A DNA stretch of 64,000 nt from Roseovarius nitratireducens. GTDB taxonomy: Bacteria; Pseudomonadota; Alphaproteobacteria; Rhodobacterales; Rhodobacteraceae. Below are positions 43,973-53,285 of this stretch, piece by piece. The notes under the pieces were generated by a model. It ran no database searches, was not told the origin of the DNA, and worked only from the letters and a program-made list of their open reading frames with translations. Numbering within the stretch: position 1 is the first letter of the stretch; every line of letters begins with the position of its first letter. Made by a program: the position numbers and the translations under genes. The stretch covers positions 24,326 through 88,325 of the forward strand of contig NZ_PDNI01000055.1 in the NCBI RefSeq assembly GCF_002925845.1, given 5' to 3'.

Positions 43973-44632
43973 TCAGCGGGTCTTTTCCGGATTCTGCGGC
44001 GCGACGAAAATCGCAGTGGCGAGCAGGGCAAAGACCAGCTCGTAGACCTCCCAATTGCGCGGCACATGGATGACCGCGACCACCCCGCTCGCCAGCAGCG
44101 CCAGCACTGCGTGGCGCAGCCCCGGCACCGGCACCGCCAGCGCATCGGCCACCCGCCGCAGCCATGCCACGCGGGGATAGAGCAGCGGCAGCACCACGAG
44201 ATAGAGCAGTAGCACAGTCGTCAAGACGCTGCCGAACAGCACCTGTGCCAGCCGCACCTCGCCGACCATCAAATTGTGCAGGTTGGTTTCGCCCTGGTAG
44301 TTGTGCTCGGCAAAGAACTCGCCCGGTTCCCATCCGAAAATCCGCTGCCCCCACGAGATTTCCTCGCCCGCCGCGAGAAAGAACAGGAGCGCGTAGAGGG
44401 CGGTCAGCACCGCCGCCCGCCTTGCCCCGCGCCCTGCAAGCCGCGCCGCGTTGGACAGCAGTACCAGGCTCGCCACCAGCAGGAACAGCGCCGTGCCATT
44501 CTCGACCAGCCGGTCCTCGGCGGCGAAGGAGAACTGGAAATAGTCCGGTGCGCGCCACGCAATGATGGTGCTGGCGGCCAAGGTTGCAACGATGAGTGCC
44601 AGCAGCAGGCGGTCGATCGTGTCGCGGTGCAT
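43973..44632 (-). CDS. Uncharacterised polytopic membrane protein with GEEISWGQR motif
   Basis: This is a 219-residue protein with five to six predicted helices. The loop after the third helix is highly specific: AAGEEISWGQRIFGWEPGEFFAEHNYQGETNLHN near 87-120, rich in acidic residues and Asn/His. I recognise it as a conserved hypothetical type but cannot name a function. The position of the charged motif beside a helix suggests a membrane-bound catalytic or binding site. It lies upstream of nothing on its strand and follows the LOG gene by 52 bp, possibly in one operon. Confidence 0.75.
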   Translation of the reverse strand: MHRDTIDRLLLALIVATLAASTIIAWRAPDYFQFSFAAEDRLVENGTALFLLVASLVLLSNAARLAGRGARRAAVLTALYALLFFLAAGEEISWGQRIFGWEPGEFFAEHNYQGETNLHNLMVGEVRLAQVLFGSVLTTVLLLYLVVLPLLYPRVAWLRRVADALAVPVPGLRHAVLALLASGVVAVIHVPRNWEVYELVFALLATAIFVAPQNPEKTR

Positions 44633-44684
44633 CGTGCCCTCCCCGGGAATGGTCGTCATCTGTTATGCGCGTGCGCGTCTCGCT

Positions 44685-45509
44685 TCAAGCCTCGGCATCG
44701 CTGTCCCAGCCCTCGATGATCGCGAACGCCTCGTCCGCCGTCTCGACGAAGCGGAACAGGTCGAGATCCTCGTCGCTGATCGTGCCCGCCTCGGCCAGCG
44801 CGTCCCAGTTGATGATTCGCCGCCAGAATTCCTCGCCGAACAGCAGGAAGGGCACCCGCTTCATCCGGTCAGTCTGGATGAGGGTCAGCGCCTCGAAGGT
44901 CTCGTCCAGCGTGCCAAAGCCGCCGGGAAACACACACACGGCCCGCGCCCGCATCAGGAAATGCATCTTGCGGATCGCGAAATAGTGAAAGTTGAAGCAC
45001 AACCCCGGTGTGACGTACGCGTTGGGCGCCTGCTCGTGCGGCAGCACGATGTTAAAGCCGATGGACGCCCCCCCCGCATCTGCCGCGCCCCGGTTCCCGG
45101 CCTCCATCACCCCCGGTCCGCCGCCCGTGGCGATGACGTAGTCGCGCCCGTAGGTGGACATGGATTTCTCGGTCATCAGCCGGGAGAACTTGCGCGCCTC
45201 GTCGTAATAGCGCGACAGGTTCGCCAGTTCGGGCGTACTCGCGGTCTCCTTGTGCGACGGCTCCGGGATGCGCGAGCCACCGAACAGCACCACCGTGCTC
45301 TGGACGCCGCGCTCGTTGAGGATCATCTCGGGCTTGAGCAGTTCAAGTTGCAGCCGCACCGGGCGCAGTTCGTCGCGCAACATGAAATCGTCATCAGTGA
45401 ATGCCAGCCGGTAGGCGGGTGCGCGGGTCTGCGGTGTGTCGGGCACCTGCGCGGCGCTGGAGCGATCCGCCTGCGCATCGCGAAACAGGCTGTTGCGGTC
45501 GTTGTTCAT
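44685..45509 (-). CDS. LOG-family (Lonely Guy-like) nucleotide hydrolase
   Basis: This 274-residue protein has the LOG signatures YVIATGGGPGVMEAGNRGAADAGG near 121-144 and AVCVFPGGFGTLDETFEALTLIQT near 190-213 (PGGxGTxxE). An extended N-terminus of about 60 residues makes it the long TIGR00730-like type. LOG proteins split nucleoside 5'-monophosphates at the N-glycosidic bond (cytokinin-type or AMP nucleosidase-like activity). The true substrate in this bacterium is unknown. Confidence 0.88.
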   Translation of the reverse strand: MNNDRNSLFRDAQADRSSAAQVPDTPQTRAPAYRLAFTDDDFMLRDELRPVRLQLELLKPEMILNERGVQSTVVLFGGSRIPEPSHKETASTPELANLSRYYDEARKFSRLMTEKSMSTYGRDYVIATGGGPGVMEAGNRGAADAGGASIGFNIVLPHEQAPNAYVTPGLCFNFHYFAIRKMHFLMRARAVCVFPGGFGTLDETFEALTLIQTDRMKRVPFLLFGEEFWRRIINWDALAEAGTISDEDLDLFRFVETADEAFAIIEGWDSDAEA

Positions 45510-45589
45510 CGCGGGCGATCCTCGCTTGGGTCCGGGCCCTCTTGGGTATAGCGTTTGGCCGGTCAAGAAAAGCCAAAGAGGTGTGAGAG

Positions 45590-46510
45590 ATGGACTGGCA
45601 GGCAGCAATTTCCGGGGCGGCGGCGCGGGTCGCGGATCACGTGCGGCGCACGCCGGTGGCAACCTTGCGGTTCGGCGCGCGAACCGTGAGGTTCAAGTTC
45701 GAGCAGATGCAGCATACCGGCAGCTTCAAGGCGCGCGGCGCGTTCAACACGCTGTTGCAGGCCGAGGTGCCGCAGGCCGGGATCGTCGCGGCCTCGGGCG
45801 GCAATCATGGCGCGGCGGTGGCCTGCGCCGCCGCCGCGCTCGGGCACCGCGCGCGCATCTACGTGCCGCGCATCGCCGGTCCCGCCAAGATCGCCCTCAT
45901 CCGCGCGCAGGGCGCGGATTTGCAAGTCGTTCCAGGTGCTTATGCCGAGGCTGCCGAGCGCGCCGCCGAATGGCAGGCCGCCACGGGCGCGATGCAGGTG
46001 CACCCCTACGACGCCGAGGCCACGGTTGCCGGGCAGGGCACGGTCATGGCCGAGTGGGAGGATCAGGGCCTCGACGCCGACACCGTGCTCATCGCCGTCG
46101 GCGGCGGCGGCCTGATCGCGGGCGCGCTGGGCTGGCTTCAGGGCCGTCGCAAGGTGGTTGCCATCGAACCCGAAACCGCCTGCGCGCTGCACGCCGCGCT
46201 GGCTGCCGGGGCACCGGTGGATGTCGAGGTTTCCGGTATTGCCGCCAATGCGTTAGGGGCAAAACGGATCGGCGATATCTGCTTCGGTCTGGCGCAGGCG
46301 CAGGGCGTCGAGAGCGTTCTGGTGAGCGACACCGCCATCGCCGAGGCGCAGGCCATGCTCTGGCGTGAGACGCGCCAACTGGTAGAGCCCGCAGGCGCCG
46401 CCGCGCTGGCGGCGCTGTTGTCGGGTGCCTATGTTCCGGCAGAGGACGAGCGGGTGGCGGTGCTGGTCTGCGGCGGCAATGTCGCGCCCGACCCGCTGGA
46501 CAGCGTGTAA
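45590..46510 (+). CDS. Threonine/serine dehydratase-like PLP enzyme
   Basis: This 306-residue fold-type II PLP protein has the lysine in TGSFKARGAFN (Lys47), SGGNHGAAVACAAAALG near 69-85, VGGGGLIAGALGW near 167-179 and LVCGGNVAP at the end. Relatives deaminate threonine or serine to 2-oxoacids; hydroxyaspartate dehydratases and serine racemases share this form. No ACT regulatory domain is present, so it is a catabolic or detoxifying type rather than biosynthetic IlvA. Confidence 0.87.
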   Translation: MDWQAAISGAAARVADHVRRTPVATLRFGARTVRFKFEQMQHTGSFKARGAFNTLLQAEVPQAGIVAASGGNHGAAVACAAAALGHRARIYVPRIAGPAKIALIRAQGADLQVVPGAYAEAAERAAEWQAATGAMQVHPYDAEATVAGQGTVMAEWEDQGLDADTVLIAVGGGGLIAGALGWLQGRRKVVAIEPETACALHAALAAGAPVDVEVSGIAANALGAKRIGDICFGLAQAQGVESVLVSDTAIAEAQAMLWRETRQLVEPAGAAALAALLSGAYVPAEDERVAVLVCGGNVAPDPLDSV

Positions 46511-46531
46511 CGCCAAGGATAGGACGCGCGC

Positions 46532-47008
46532 ATGGCCAAGCCCAAGGATAACCCCAATTACAAGGTCGTCGCCGAGAACCGGCGCGCGCGGTTCGACTAT
46601 GCCATCGAGGATGATCTCGAATGCGGTATCATCCTGGAGGGCTCGGAGGTCAAATCGCTGCGGCAGGGCGGCGCCAATATCGCCGAGAGCTATGCCACCG
46701 TCGATAACGGCGAATTGTGGCTCGTCAATTCCTATATCGCGCCCTACGAGCAGGCCAAGACCTTTGGCCACGAGGAGCGCCGCCGCCGCAAACTCTTGGT
46801 ATCGCGCAAGGAATTGGCGCGGCTCTGGAACGAGACGCAGCGCAAGGGCATGACGCTGGTGCCATTGGTGCTGTATTTCAACCACCGCGGCATCGCCAAG
46901 ATCAAGATCGGCGTCGCCAAGGGCAAGAAGACCCACGACAAGCGCGAGACCGCCGCCAAGCGCGACTGGAACCGGCAGAAGCAGCGGCTCCTGAAGGAGC
47001 ACGGCTAG
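46532..47008 (+). CDS. smpB: SsrA-binding protein SmpB
   Basis: This 158-residue protein carries [61 protein letters not shown] and the basic tail [27 protein letters not shown]. It escorts tmRNA to stalled ribosomes. It starts 21 bp after the dehydratase-like gene. No tmRNA gene is visible nearby. Confidence 0.97.
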   Translation: MAKPKDNPNYKVVAENRRARFDYAIEDDLECGIILEGSEVKSLRQGGANIAESYATVDNGELWLVNSYIAPYEQAKTFGHEERRRRKLLVSRKELARLWNETQRKGMTLVPLVLYFNHRGIAKIKIGVAKGKKTHDKRETAAKRDWNRQKQRLLKEHG

Positions 47009-47109
47009 GCTTTCCGACCGCGGTGTTTTCAAGACCGCGCGTACCGGCCTTGCCCTCTGGCGGGCTTGGCTGTAGGCAATGGCCAGTCAATTTTCGGGGG
47101 GCCGAGACG

Positions 47110-47964
47110 GTGCATGACGATCCCAAGACCCTTGTTTCGACCGACTGGCTCGCGACGCATCTCAAGGATCCCGACCTGCGGGTTCTCGACGCCACCGCCT
47201 TTCTGCCCGGTACCGGGCGCGACGCACGCGCCGAATACGAGGCCGCACATATCCCCGGCGCGCGGTTCTTCGATATCGACGATATCAGCGATGGCCGGTC
47301 CGAGTTGCCACACATGGTGCCGCCGGTGGAGAAATTCATGTCGCGGCTACGCGCGATGGGGGTGGGCGACGGCCATCAAGTGGTGGTCTACGACACGCAT
47401 GGCCTGTTCTCGGCGGCGCGGGTGTGGTGGCTGTTTCGGCTGATGGGTCATGACGACGTGGCCGTGCTCGACGGTGGATTCCCCAAATGGCAGGCCGAGG
47501 GCCGCGAGATCGAGGATCTGCCCCCTGTCATCCGCGACCGGCACATGACGGTGCGGCGGCAGAATCACATGGTGCGCGACGTCACGCAGGTTTCGGCCGC
47601 GACCAAGCTCGGCGATCACGAGATCCTCGACGCGCGACCGCCGGGCCGCTTTCGCGGCGAGGAGCCGGAGCCGCGCGAGGGCCTGCGCGGCGGGCATATC
47701 CCGGGATCGAAGAGCGTGCCGGCCTCGGCGCTCCTGAATCCCGACAAGACGATGAAATCGCCCGAGGATCTGCGCGCCGTGCTCGAAGCCGCCGGTGTCG
47801 ATCTCGGCAAACCCGCGATCACCACCTGCGGCTCGGGGCTGACGGCGGCGATCATCAACCTTGCGCTGGAACGGATCGGCAAGGCCGACCACGCGCTTTA
47901 CGACGGATCATGGGCGGAATGGGGCGCGTATCCGACGCTGCCCGTCGTCACGGGAGACAACTGA
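47110..47964 (+). CDS. sseA: 3-mercaptopyruvate sulfurtransferase
   Basis: This is a 284-residue protein with two rhodanese domains. The active loop TTCGSGLTAA (Cys240) is the CG(S/T)G(V/L)T type of mercaptopyruvate sulfurtransferase rather than the CRKGVT of thiosulfate sulfurtransferase. The N-domain has ARAEYEAAHIPGARFFDIDDISD. It moves sulfur from 3-mercaptopyruvate to thiols or cyanide. It starts with GTG at 47110. The aminotransferase that follows directly could supply 3-mercaptopyruvate from cysteine, which fits their pairing. Confidence 0.93.
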   Translation: MHDDPKTLVSTDWLATHLKDPDLRVLDATAFLPGTGRDARAEYEAAHIPGARFFDIDDISDGRSELPHMVPPVEKFMSRLRAMGVGDGHQVVVYDTHGLFSAARVWWLFRLMGHDDVAVLDGGFPKWQAEGREIEDLPPVIRDRHMTVRRQNHMVRDVTQVSAATKLGDHEILDARPPGRFRGEEPEPREGLRGGHIPGSKSVPASALLNPDKTMKSPEDLRAVLEAAGVDLGKPAITTCGSGLTAAIINLALERIGKADHALYDGSWAEWGAYPTLPVVTGDN

Positions 47965-49149
47965 ATGTTCGAACATCTCAAGGAAAAGCCGGCCGACAAG
48001 ATCATCGCGCTGGGGCAGGCCTTTCGCGAGGACCCGCGCGAGACCAAGATCGACCTCGGCGTCGGCGTCTACAAGAACCCCGAGGGCGTGACCCCGGTCA
48101 TGCGCGCCGTCAAGGCCGCCGAGAAGCGGCTGTGGGAACAAGAGACGACCAAGAGCTACACCGCGCTTGCCGGTGACCCAGCCTTCACCGACGCGATGGC
48201 GGAGTTGGTTCTGGGCGACGCCGTGCCGCGCGATAACGTCGCGACGCTGGCCACGCCGGGTGGCACCGGCGCGGTGCGGCAGGCGTTCGACCTCGTGCGC
48301 ATGGCCAATCCGGGGGCGCGCGTCTTCGTGTCCGACCCGACATGGCCCAACCACCTGAGCATCCTCGCCTATCTCGGGATGGAAGTGGTGAATTACCGCT
48401 ATTTCGACAGCACCACCTGCGCGGTGGATTTCGACGGGATGATGGCCGACCTCGACGGCGTGCGCGCGGGTGACGTGGTGCTGCTGCATGGCTGCTGCCA
48501 CAACCCGACCGGGGCCAACCTCACGATGCCGGAATGGCGCGCGGTGGTCGAGCGGCTGAACGCGGCGGGTGCGCTGCCGATGATCGACATCGCCTACCAG
48601 GGCTTCGGCGACGGGCTCGACGCGGACGCCGCGGCGGTGCGGTATGTGGCGGCGAACTGTCCCGAGGTGCTGATCGCGGCGAGCTGTTCCAAGAACTTCG
48701 GCATCTACCGCGAGCGCACCGGTATCCTGATGGCGGTGATGCAGGAGGCGGGGCTGCGCACGCTGACGCAGGCCAACCTCGCCTATCTCAACCGGCAGAC
48801 CTATTCCTTTCCGCCCGATCACGGCGCCCGGTTGGTGAGCATGGTGCTGACCGACGATGCCCTGCGCGCCGACTGGCAGGCAGAGCTTGAGGACGTGCGC
48901 AAAGGGATGCTGCGGCTGCGCGAGCAGTTGGCGGGCGAATTGCAGCGGCTCTCGGGCTCGGACCGGTTCGGTTTCATCGCGCAGCACCGGGGCATGTTCT
49001 CGCGTCTCGGGGCCACGCCGGAACAGGTCGAGCGCCTGCGCGCCGATCACGGTATCTACATGATCGGCGACAGCCGCATCAACATCGCCGGGCTGAACGA
49101 CAAGACCGTGCCGATCCTCGCGAAAGCGCTGATCGACGCGGGGGTGTGA
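47965..49149 (+). CDS. Class I aspartate/aromatic aminotransferase (I-alpha)
   Basis: This 394-residue PLP enzyme shows DLGVGVYKNPEGVTPVMRAVK near 30-50, HGCCHNPTGANLT near 175-187, DIAYQGFGDGLD near 208-219 and the PLP lysine in SCSKNFGIYRERTG (Lys243). It interconverts aspartate or aromatic amino acids with 2-oxoacids, and cysteine transamination to mercaptopyruvate is a known side activity of the family. Its ATG follows the sseA stop with no gap, so a cysteine transamination-sulfurtransfer pair is plausible. Confidence 0.95.
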   Translation: MFEHLKEKPADKIIALGQAFREDPRETKIDLGVGVYKNPEGVTPVMRAVKAAEKRLWEQETTKSYTALAGDPAFTDAMAELVLGDAVPRDNVATLATPGGTGAVRQAFDLVRMANPGARVFVSDPTWPNHLSILAYLGMEVVNYRYFDSTTCAVDFDGMMADLDGVRAGDVVLLHGCCHNPTGANLTMPEWRAVVERLNAAGALPMIDIAYQGFGDGLDADAAAVRYVAANCPEVLIAASCSKNFGIYRERTGILMAVMQEAGLRTLTQANLAYLNRQTYSFPPDHGARLVSMVLTDDALRADWQAELEDVRKGMLRLREQLAGELQRLSGSDRFGFIAQHRGMFSRLGATPEQVERLRADHGIYMIGDSRINIAGLNDKTVPILAKALIDAGV

Positions 49150-49154
49150 TCGCA

Positions 49155-49178
49155 GGGGCGGCCCGCGAGGGCCGCCCC
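49155..49178. terminator. Hairpin between converging aminotransferase and fasciclin genes
   Basis: GGGGCGGCCC-GCGA-GGGCCGCCCC is a perfect 10 bp stem. It lacks a U-run on either side but serves both gene ends. Confidence 0.65.
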
Positions 49179-49187
49179 CGGATGCGC

Positions 49188-49673
49188 TTACTTGGGCATG
49201 ATCACGCCGTCGATGACGTGGATGACACCGTTGCTGGCCTCGATATCGGCCTGTACCACGTTGGCGCCGTCCACCGTGACACCGCCCCCGGTGCCGATGG
49301 TGACTTTGCCACCCTGCACGGTTTCGGCCATCATGCCGTCGCTGAGGTCGCCCGACATCACCTTGCCCGGCACCACGTGATAGGTGAGGATCGCGGTGAG
49401 CGTGTCCTTGTTCTCGGGCTTGAGCAGATCCTCGACAGTGCCCTCGGGCAACGCCGCGAACGCCGCGTTGGTGGGCGCGAAGACGGTGAAGGGGCCATCG
49501 CCCTTGAGCGTCTCGACGAGATCGGCGGCCTTCAGCGCGGCGACGAGGGTCGAGAAGTTCTCGTTGCCTGCGGCGATATCCACGATGTCCATCTTGTCGC
49601 CGTGCCCGTCGGCGAGCGCGGGCCCTGCCATGATGGCGGCGGTGGTCAGGGCCAGGTAGGTTCTGCGAAGCAT
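49188..49673 (-). CDS. Secreted fasciclin (FAS1) domain protein
   Basis: This 161-residue protein has a signal peptide [20 protein letters not shown] ending near ADG. One FAS1 domain follows: [46 protein letters not shown] near 38-83, [15 protein letters not shown] near 93-107 and [14 protein letters not shown] at the end. FAS1 proteins mediate adhesion or envelope interactions. GGAGGAAAT precedes the ATG at 49673. Confidence 0.95.
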   Translation of the reverse strand: MLRRTYLALTTAAIMAGPALADGHGDKMDIVDIAAGNENFSTLVAALKAADLVETLKGDGPFTVFAPTNAAFAALPEGTVEDLLKPENKDTLTAILTYHVVPGKVMSGDLSDGMMAETVQGGKVTIGTGGGVTVDGANVVQADIEASNGVIHVIDGVIMPK

Positions 49674-49855
49674 GGTATTTCCTCCGTTTGCGGTTTGCAT
49701 TTCGCGACACCCGCTCCGGGTGTCGATGCGTGGCTTACGAAGGAATGCGCGGGGCGGTTCAGCGGGGATTTCCGCTCATGCGGCTTGACGGAAAGGGGTC
49801 AATCGCTAAGCCGGGGGTGATTGAAATATCCAATCACGATCTTGTGAATTTTATT

Positions 49856-49900
49856 GGCCTCGCGGCCTCGCGGCCTCGCGGCCTCGCGGCCTCGCGGCCT
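49856..49900. repeat. Tandem octamer repeat GGCCTCGC
   Basis: Five perfect copies of GGCCTCGC (49856-49895) are followed by a partial copy. They lie between the cueR-type gene end and the fasciclin upstream region. Slippage could vary the copy number; no gene reads through it. Confidence 0.9.
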
Positions 49901-49927
49901 TGGGGCGGCGGTGCTGACGGTGCCCGG

Positions 49928-50332
49928 TCAGGTCTCGGCCTTGTCGTCCTCCAGCGCCAGGTCGGCGAGGATCGGGCAGTCGGGGCGGTGGTCGCCTGCG
50001 CAGGCCTCGACGAGATGGGCCAGCGTGGCGCGCATCGCGCCAAGCTCGGCGAGCTTGCCGTCGATCTTTTCCAGATGCGCCTTGGCGATGTGCCGGACAT
50101 CTGCGCTCGCGCGGCCCTCGTCCTCGTAGAGCGCGAGCAGCCCGCGGCAGTCGTCGATGGAGAACCCCAGAGACCGCGCGCGGCCCAGAAAGCCCAGCTT
50201 GTGCACGTCGCGCTCGCGGAACTGGCGATAGCCGTTCTCGCCGCGCAGGGGGCGGACGAGGCCGATCTCCTCGTAATAGCGGATGGTCTTGGCCGGCAGG
50301 CCGGTGCGTTGCGAGACATCGCCGATATTCAT
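49928..50332 (-). CDS. cueR: Copper-responsive MerR regulator CueR
   Basis: This 134-residue activator has the HTH NIGDVSQRTGLPAKTIRYYEEIGLVRPLR (2-30). The Cu(I) loop is CAGDHRPDC (Cys111 and Cys119, C-X7-C), and Ser76 stands where CueR selects monovalent ions. It follows copA by 16 bp on the same transcript and should act at the CueR promoter upstream of copA, so the operon is self-regulated. Confidence 0.95.
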   Translation of the reverse strand: MNIGDVSQRTGLPAKTIRYYEEIGLVRPLRGENGYRQFRERDVHKLGFLGRARSLGFSIDDCRGLLALYEDEGRASADVRHIAKAHLEKIDGKLAELGAMRATLAHLVEACAGDHRPDCPILADLALEDDKAET

Positions 50333-50348
50333 GGTCGCTCTCCTCTCG

Positions 50349-52865
50349 TTACCCGGCGGTGGCCGGGTGCGCGGCCACCGGTGTCGTGGCCTGGGGACGC
50401 CCACCTGTCTCGTCACCCAACATCGGGCGCAGCCGCCGCAGGCGCAGCGCGTTCGAAACGACGAAGACCGAGCTGAGGGCCATCGCCCCCGCCGCAAGAA
50501 CCGGCGAGAGCAGCACGCCAGAGACGGGGTAGAGCACCCCGGCCGCCACCGGGATGAGCGCCACGTTGTAGCCGAAGGCCCAGACGAGGTTCTGCCGGAT
50601 GTTGCGCATGGTCGCGCGCGACACCGCGACCGCGCCCATTACCCCGCCCAGATCGCCCGACATGAGCACCACGTCGGCGGCCTCGATGGCGATATCGGTG
50701 CCTGTCCCTATGGCGATGCCCACATCCGCCTGCGCCAGGGCGGGCGCGTCGTTGATCCCGTCGCCGACAAAGGCCACCGGGCCGCGCGCCTGCATGTCCT
50801 TGAGCGCCGTGACCTTGTCCTCCGGCAGCAGCCCGGCCACCACCTCGTCGATGCCGGTCTCGCGGGCGATGGCCTCCGCCGTCTCGCGCTTGTCGCCGGT
50901 CAGCATCACCACGCGCAGCCCCGCCCCGCGCAGGGCGGCGATGGCCGCCACGCTCGACGGCTTCACAGGGTCGGCGACCGCGATCACGGCGGCGAGCCGC
51001 CCGTCGATCGCGGCAAAGAGCGCGGTGCGCCCGCGCGCGGCGAGATCGGCCTCGGTCCGGGCGAGGGGCGCGGTGTCGATGTTCTCGCGCGCCATCAGCC
51101 GGTCGGCCCCCACCAGTACGTCGCGGCCCGCGACCTGCGCCCGCACGCCGTGGCCGGTGATCGTCTCGAATGCCGTCACGTCGGCGGGGTCCGCCCCCTC
51201 GGCGCGGGCGGCGCGGGCGATGGCATCGGCGACCGGGTGCTCCGAGCGCGCCTCGACCGCGGCGACCAGCCGCAGCACCTCGGCCCGGTCCATCCCCTTG
51301 GCCAGCACCAGGTCGGTCATCTCGGGGTGGCCCTCGGTCACGGTCCCGGTCTTGTCGAGTGCCACTGTTCTGACCCCCGCCAGCGCCTGCAACGCGTCGC
51401 CCTTGCGGAACAGCACGCCCATGTCGGCTGCGCGCCCGGTGCCCACCATGATCGAGGTGGGCGTCGCCAGCCCCATCGCGCAGGGACAGGCGATGATGAG
51501 CACCGACACCCCCGCCACCAGCGCCAGCGTCAGCGCGGGGTCGGGGCCGACCGCGAGCCACACGGCCACCGTCAGCGCCGCCACGGCCATGACCGCCGGA
51601 ACGAACCACAACGTGATTCGGTCCACCATGCCCTGAATCGGCAGCTTGGCGCCCTGCGCCTCTTCGACCATGCGGATGATCTGTGCCAGCGTGGTATCGG
51701 CCCCCACCCGCGTGGCGCGCAGCATGAGGCTGCCCGCGCCGTTGACCGTGCCGCCGGTCACTGCGTCGCCGGGGTCCTTGGCCACCGGGACCGGCTCGCC
51801 GGTGATCATGCTCTCGTCGACATGGGCGCTGCCCTCGGTCACCTCGCCATCCACGGGGATACGCTCGCCGGGACGCACGAGCACGATATCGCCGGGCACG
51901 ATGGCGTCGATCTCTACCTCTTCGGCCGTGCCGTCGCGCATCACCCGCGCAGTGCGTGCCTGCAGACCCATCAACCGCTCGATCGCCGCGCCGGTCCGGC
52001 CCTTGGCGCGCGCCTCCAGCCAGCGGCCCAGCAGGATCAGCACCACGATCACCGCCGCCGCCTCGAAATAGACGGCGCGCACCGCCTCGGGCAGCACGCC
52101 GGGCAGGAAGGTCGCCACCACCGAGTAGCCATAGGCTGCCCCGGTCCCGAGCGCCACGAGACTGTTCATGTCCGGCGCGCCGCGCAGGAGCGCCGGGATG
52201 CCCGTGCGGTAGAAGCCGCGGCCCGGTCCGGCCAGCACCAGCGTGGTGAGCACGAATTGCAGAATCCAGCTTGCCTGCATCCCCACCGTGTCGGCGATCA
52301 GCATGTGCAGCGCGGGGATGGCGTGGCCGCCCATTTCCAGCACGAAGACCGGCAACGCCAGCACCGCCGCCAGACCCGTGCGTCGCGCCATTTTGCGCGC
52401 CTCGTCTGTCTTGCGCGCTGCCGCGTTGCGCGATTCGCCGCCCTGCGCGAGCGTGGCCGGATAGCCCGCTTCGCCGGCGGCTACGGCAAGATCGCGTGCC
52501 GTGACCGCACCCTCGGCATGGATCACCCGCGCGCTTTCGGTGGCGAGGTTTACCCGCACGTCGAGCACGCCCGGCAGGTCCGCGAGCGCCGCCTCGACCC
52601 GGCCCACGCAGGATGCGCAGGACATCTTGTCCACCGAGAGCACCGTCTCGGCCTTGCGCAAGGGGTATCCCGCGCGGTCGAGCGCCGCCGCGATGTTGCG
52701 CAGCGGGACCGAGTCCGAGGTGTCAATTCGCGCCGAGGCATCCGCGAGGTTGACGTCGGCGCGCGTTACGCCCTCGACCGCGGAAAGCGCCTCCTCGGCA
52801 CGCCGCACGCAGCCCGCGCAGGTCAGCCCGTCGAGGAAAATCCTGATTTGCCGTGTCCCGGTCAT
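50349..52865 (-). CDS. copA: Cu(I)-exporting P1B-type ATPase
   Basis: This is an 838-residue pump. Two N-terminal metal-binding domains carry GLTCAGC (Cys16, Cys19) and KMSCASC (Cys83, Cys86). The membrane metal site is [12 protein letters not shown], the phosphorylated Asp is in [12 protein letters not shown], and the ATP-site markers SEHPVADAI and [11 protein letters not shown] are present. It expels cytoplasmic Cu(I). The ATG at 52865 has GGAG 7 bases before it; an in-frame ATG at 52886 is less likely. CueR is encoded next in the operon. Confidence 0.97.
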   Translation of the reverse strand: MTGTRQIRIFLDGLTCAGCVRRAEEALSAVEGVTRADVNLADASARIDTSDSVPLRNIAAALDRAGYPLRKAETVLSVDKMSCASCVGRVEAALADLPGVLDVRVNLATESARVIHAEGAVTARDLAVAAGEAGYPATLAQGGESRNAAARKTDEARKMARRTGLAAVLALPVFVLEMGGHAIPALHMLIADTVGMQASWILQFVLTTLVLAGPGRGFYRTGIPALLRGAPDMNSLVALGTGAAYGYSVVATFLPGVLPEAVRAVYFEAAAVIVVLILLGRWLEARAKGRTGAAIERLMGLQARTARVMRDGTAEEVEIDAIVPGDIVLVRPGERIPVDGEVTEGSAHVDESMITGEPVPVAKDPGDAVTGGTVNGAGSLMLRATRVGADTTLAQIIRMVEEAQGAKLPIQGMVDRITLWFVPAVMAVAALTVAVWLAVGPDPALTLALVAGVSVLIIACPCAMGLATPTSIMVGTGRAADMGVLFRKGDALQALAGVRTVALDKTGTVTEGHPEMTDLVLAKGMDRAEVLRLVAAVEARSEHPVADAIARAARAEGADPADVTAFETITGHGVRAQVAGRDVLVGADRLMARENIDTAPLARTEADLAARGRTALFAAIDGRLAAVIAVADPVKPSSVAAIAALRGAGLRVVMLTGDKRETAEAIARETGIDEVVAGLLPEDKVTALKDMQARGPVAFVGDGINDAPALAQADVGIAIGTGTDIAIEAADVVLMSGDLGGVMGAVAVSRATMRNIRQNLVWAFGYNVALIPVAAGVLYPVSGVLLSPVLAAGAMALSSVFVVSNALRLRRLRPMLGDETGGRPQATTPVAAHPATAG

Positions 52866-52898
52866 CCCGGCTCTCCGTTTTTCCAAGTGTCTGATCGT

Positions 52899-52929
52899 GA
52901 CATAGAGATTCCCGCTACTGGAAGGTCAA
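52899..52929 (-). promoter_or_regulatory. CueR-type promoter of copA-cueR
   Basis: On the minus strand, TTGACC (52929-52924) and TATGTC (52904-52899) are 19 bp apart. The spacer contains CCTTCC-AGTAGCG-GGAAT, the expected CueR dyad (ACCTTCC-N7-GGAAGGT type). Confidence 0.9.
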
Positions 52930-52984
52930 GGGCCGTGCCGCTTTTCGATCCGCGATCTTCGCCTTTGCGCTTGCGGGCGCGAGG

Positions 52985-53178
52985 CTCGGTGTTAGCCTGC
53001 CTGCATCATGGTGCCGCCCCTCGGGGCGGAGAATTGGGAAGCCGGTGCGACTCCGGCGCTGCCCCCGCAACGGTAAGGGAGGGCGACGAGGCGTTACGCC
53101 ACTGGGCCGAAGACAGCCCGGGAAGGTGCCTCTCGCATGGGCCGACGGCCCGCCACCCAAGCCCGGAAACCAGCCATG
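52985..53178 (+). promoter_or_regulatory. Cobalamin (AdoCbl) riboswitch
   Basis: The aptamer core is plain: TTGGGAAGCCGGTGCGACTC, then CCGGCGCTGCCCCCGCAACGG (B12 box region), GTTACGCCACTGGG, AGCCCGGGAAGGTGCC, and the 3' closing segment AAGCCCGGAAACCAGCC. A GGTGCC before the core pairs with the later region. After it, GCGGTGGGCG (53192-) can pair with CGCCCACCGC (-53248) as a large stem, probably the expression platform, before GGGGAG and the ATG at 53286. It should switch off the small gene at high B12. Confidence 0.96.
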
Positions 53179-53285
53179 GTCCACGTCGAATCGCGGTGGG
53201 CGATGCGGGCGTTTGTGCGTGCCCGCGCGCCATCGCCCCGCCCACCGCCCCATCCGGCCCGGGGTGCGGTCGGGGAGAACGAAGC

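Noticed and set aside
46511-47109. Search for a tmRNA gene next to smpB
   Set aside because: No tRNA-Ala-like ends or resume-frame sequence could be seen around smpB.
49856-49900. Tandem octamers considered as a CRISPR array
   Set aside because: The units are directly adjacent with no spacers, and no cas genes are present.
50283-53285. A roughly 1000-codon plus-strand open frame opposite copA
   Set aside because: The protein is His/Arg/Gly-rich low-complexity sequence antisense to a well-supported Cu-ATPase; only the last 95 codons (from 53286) are accepted as a gene.
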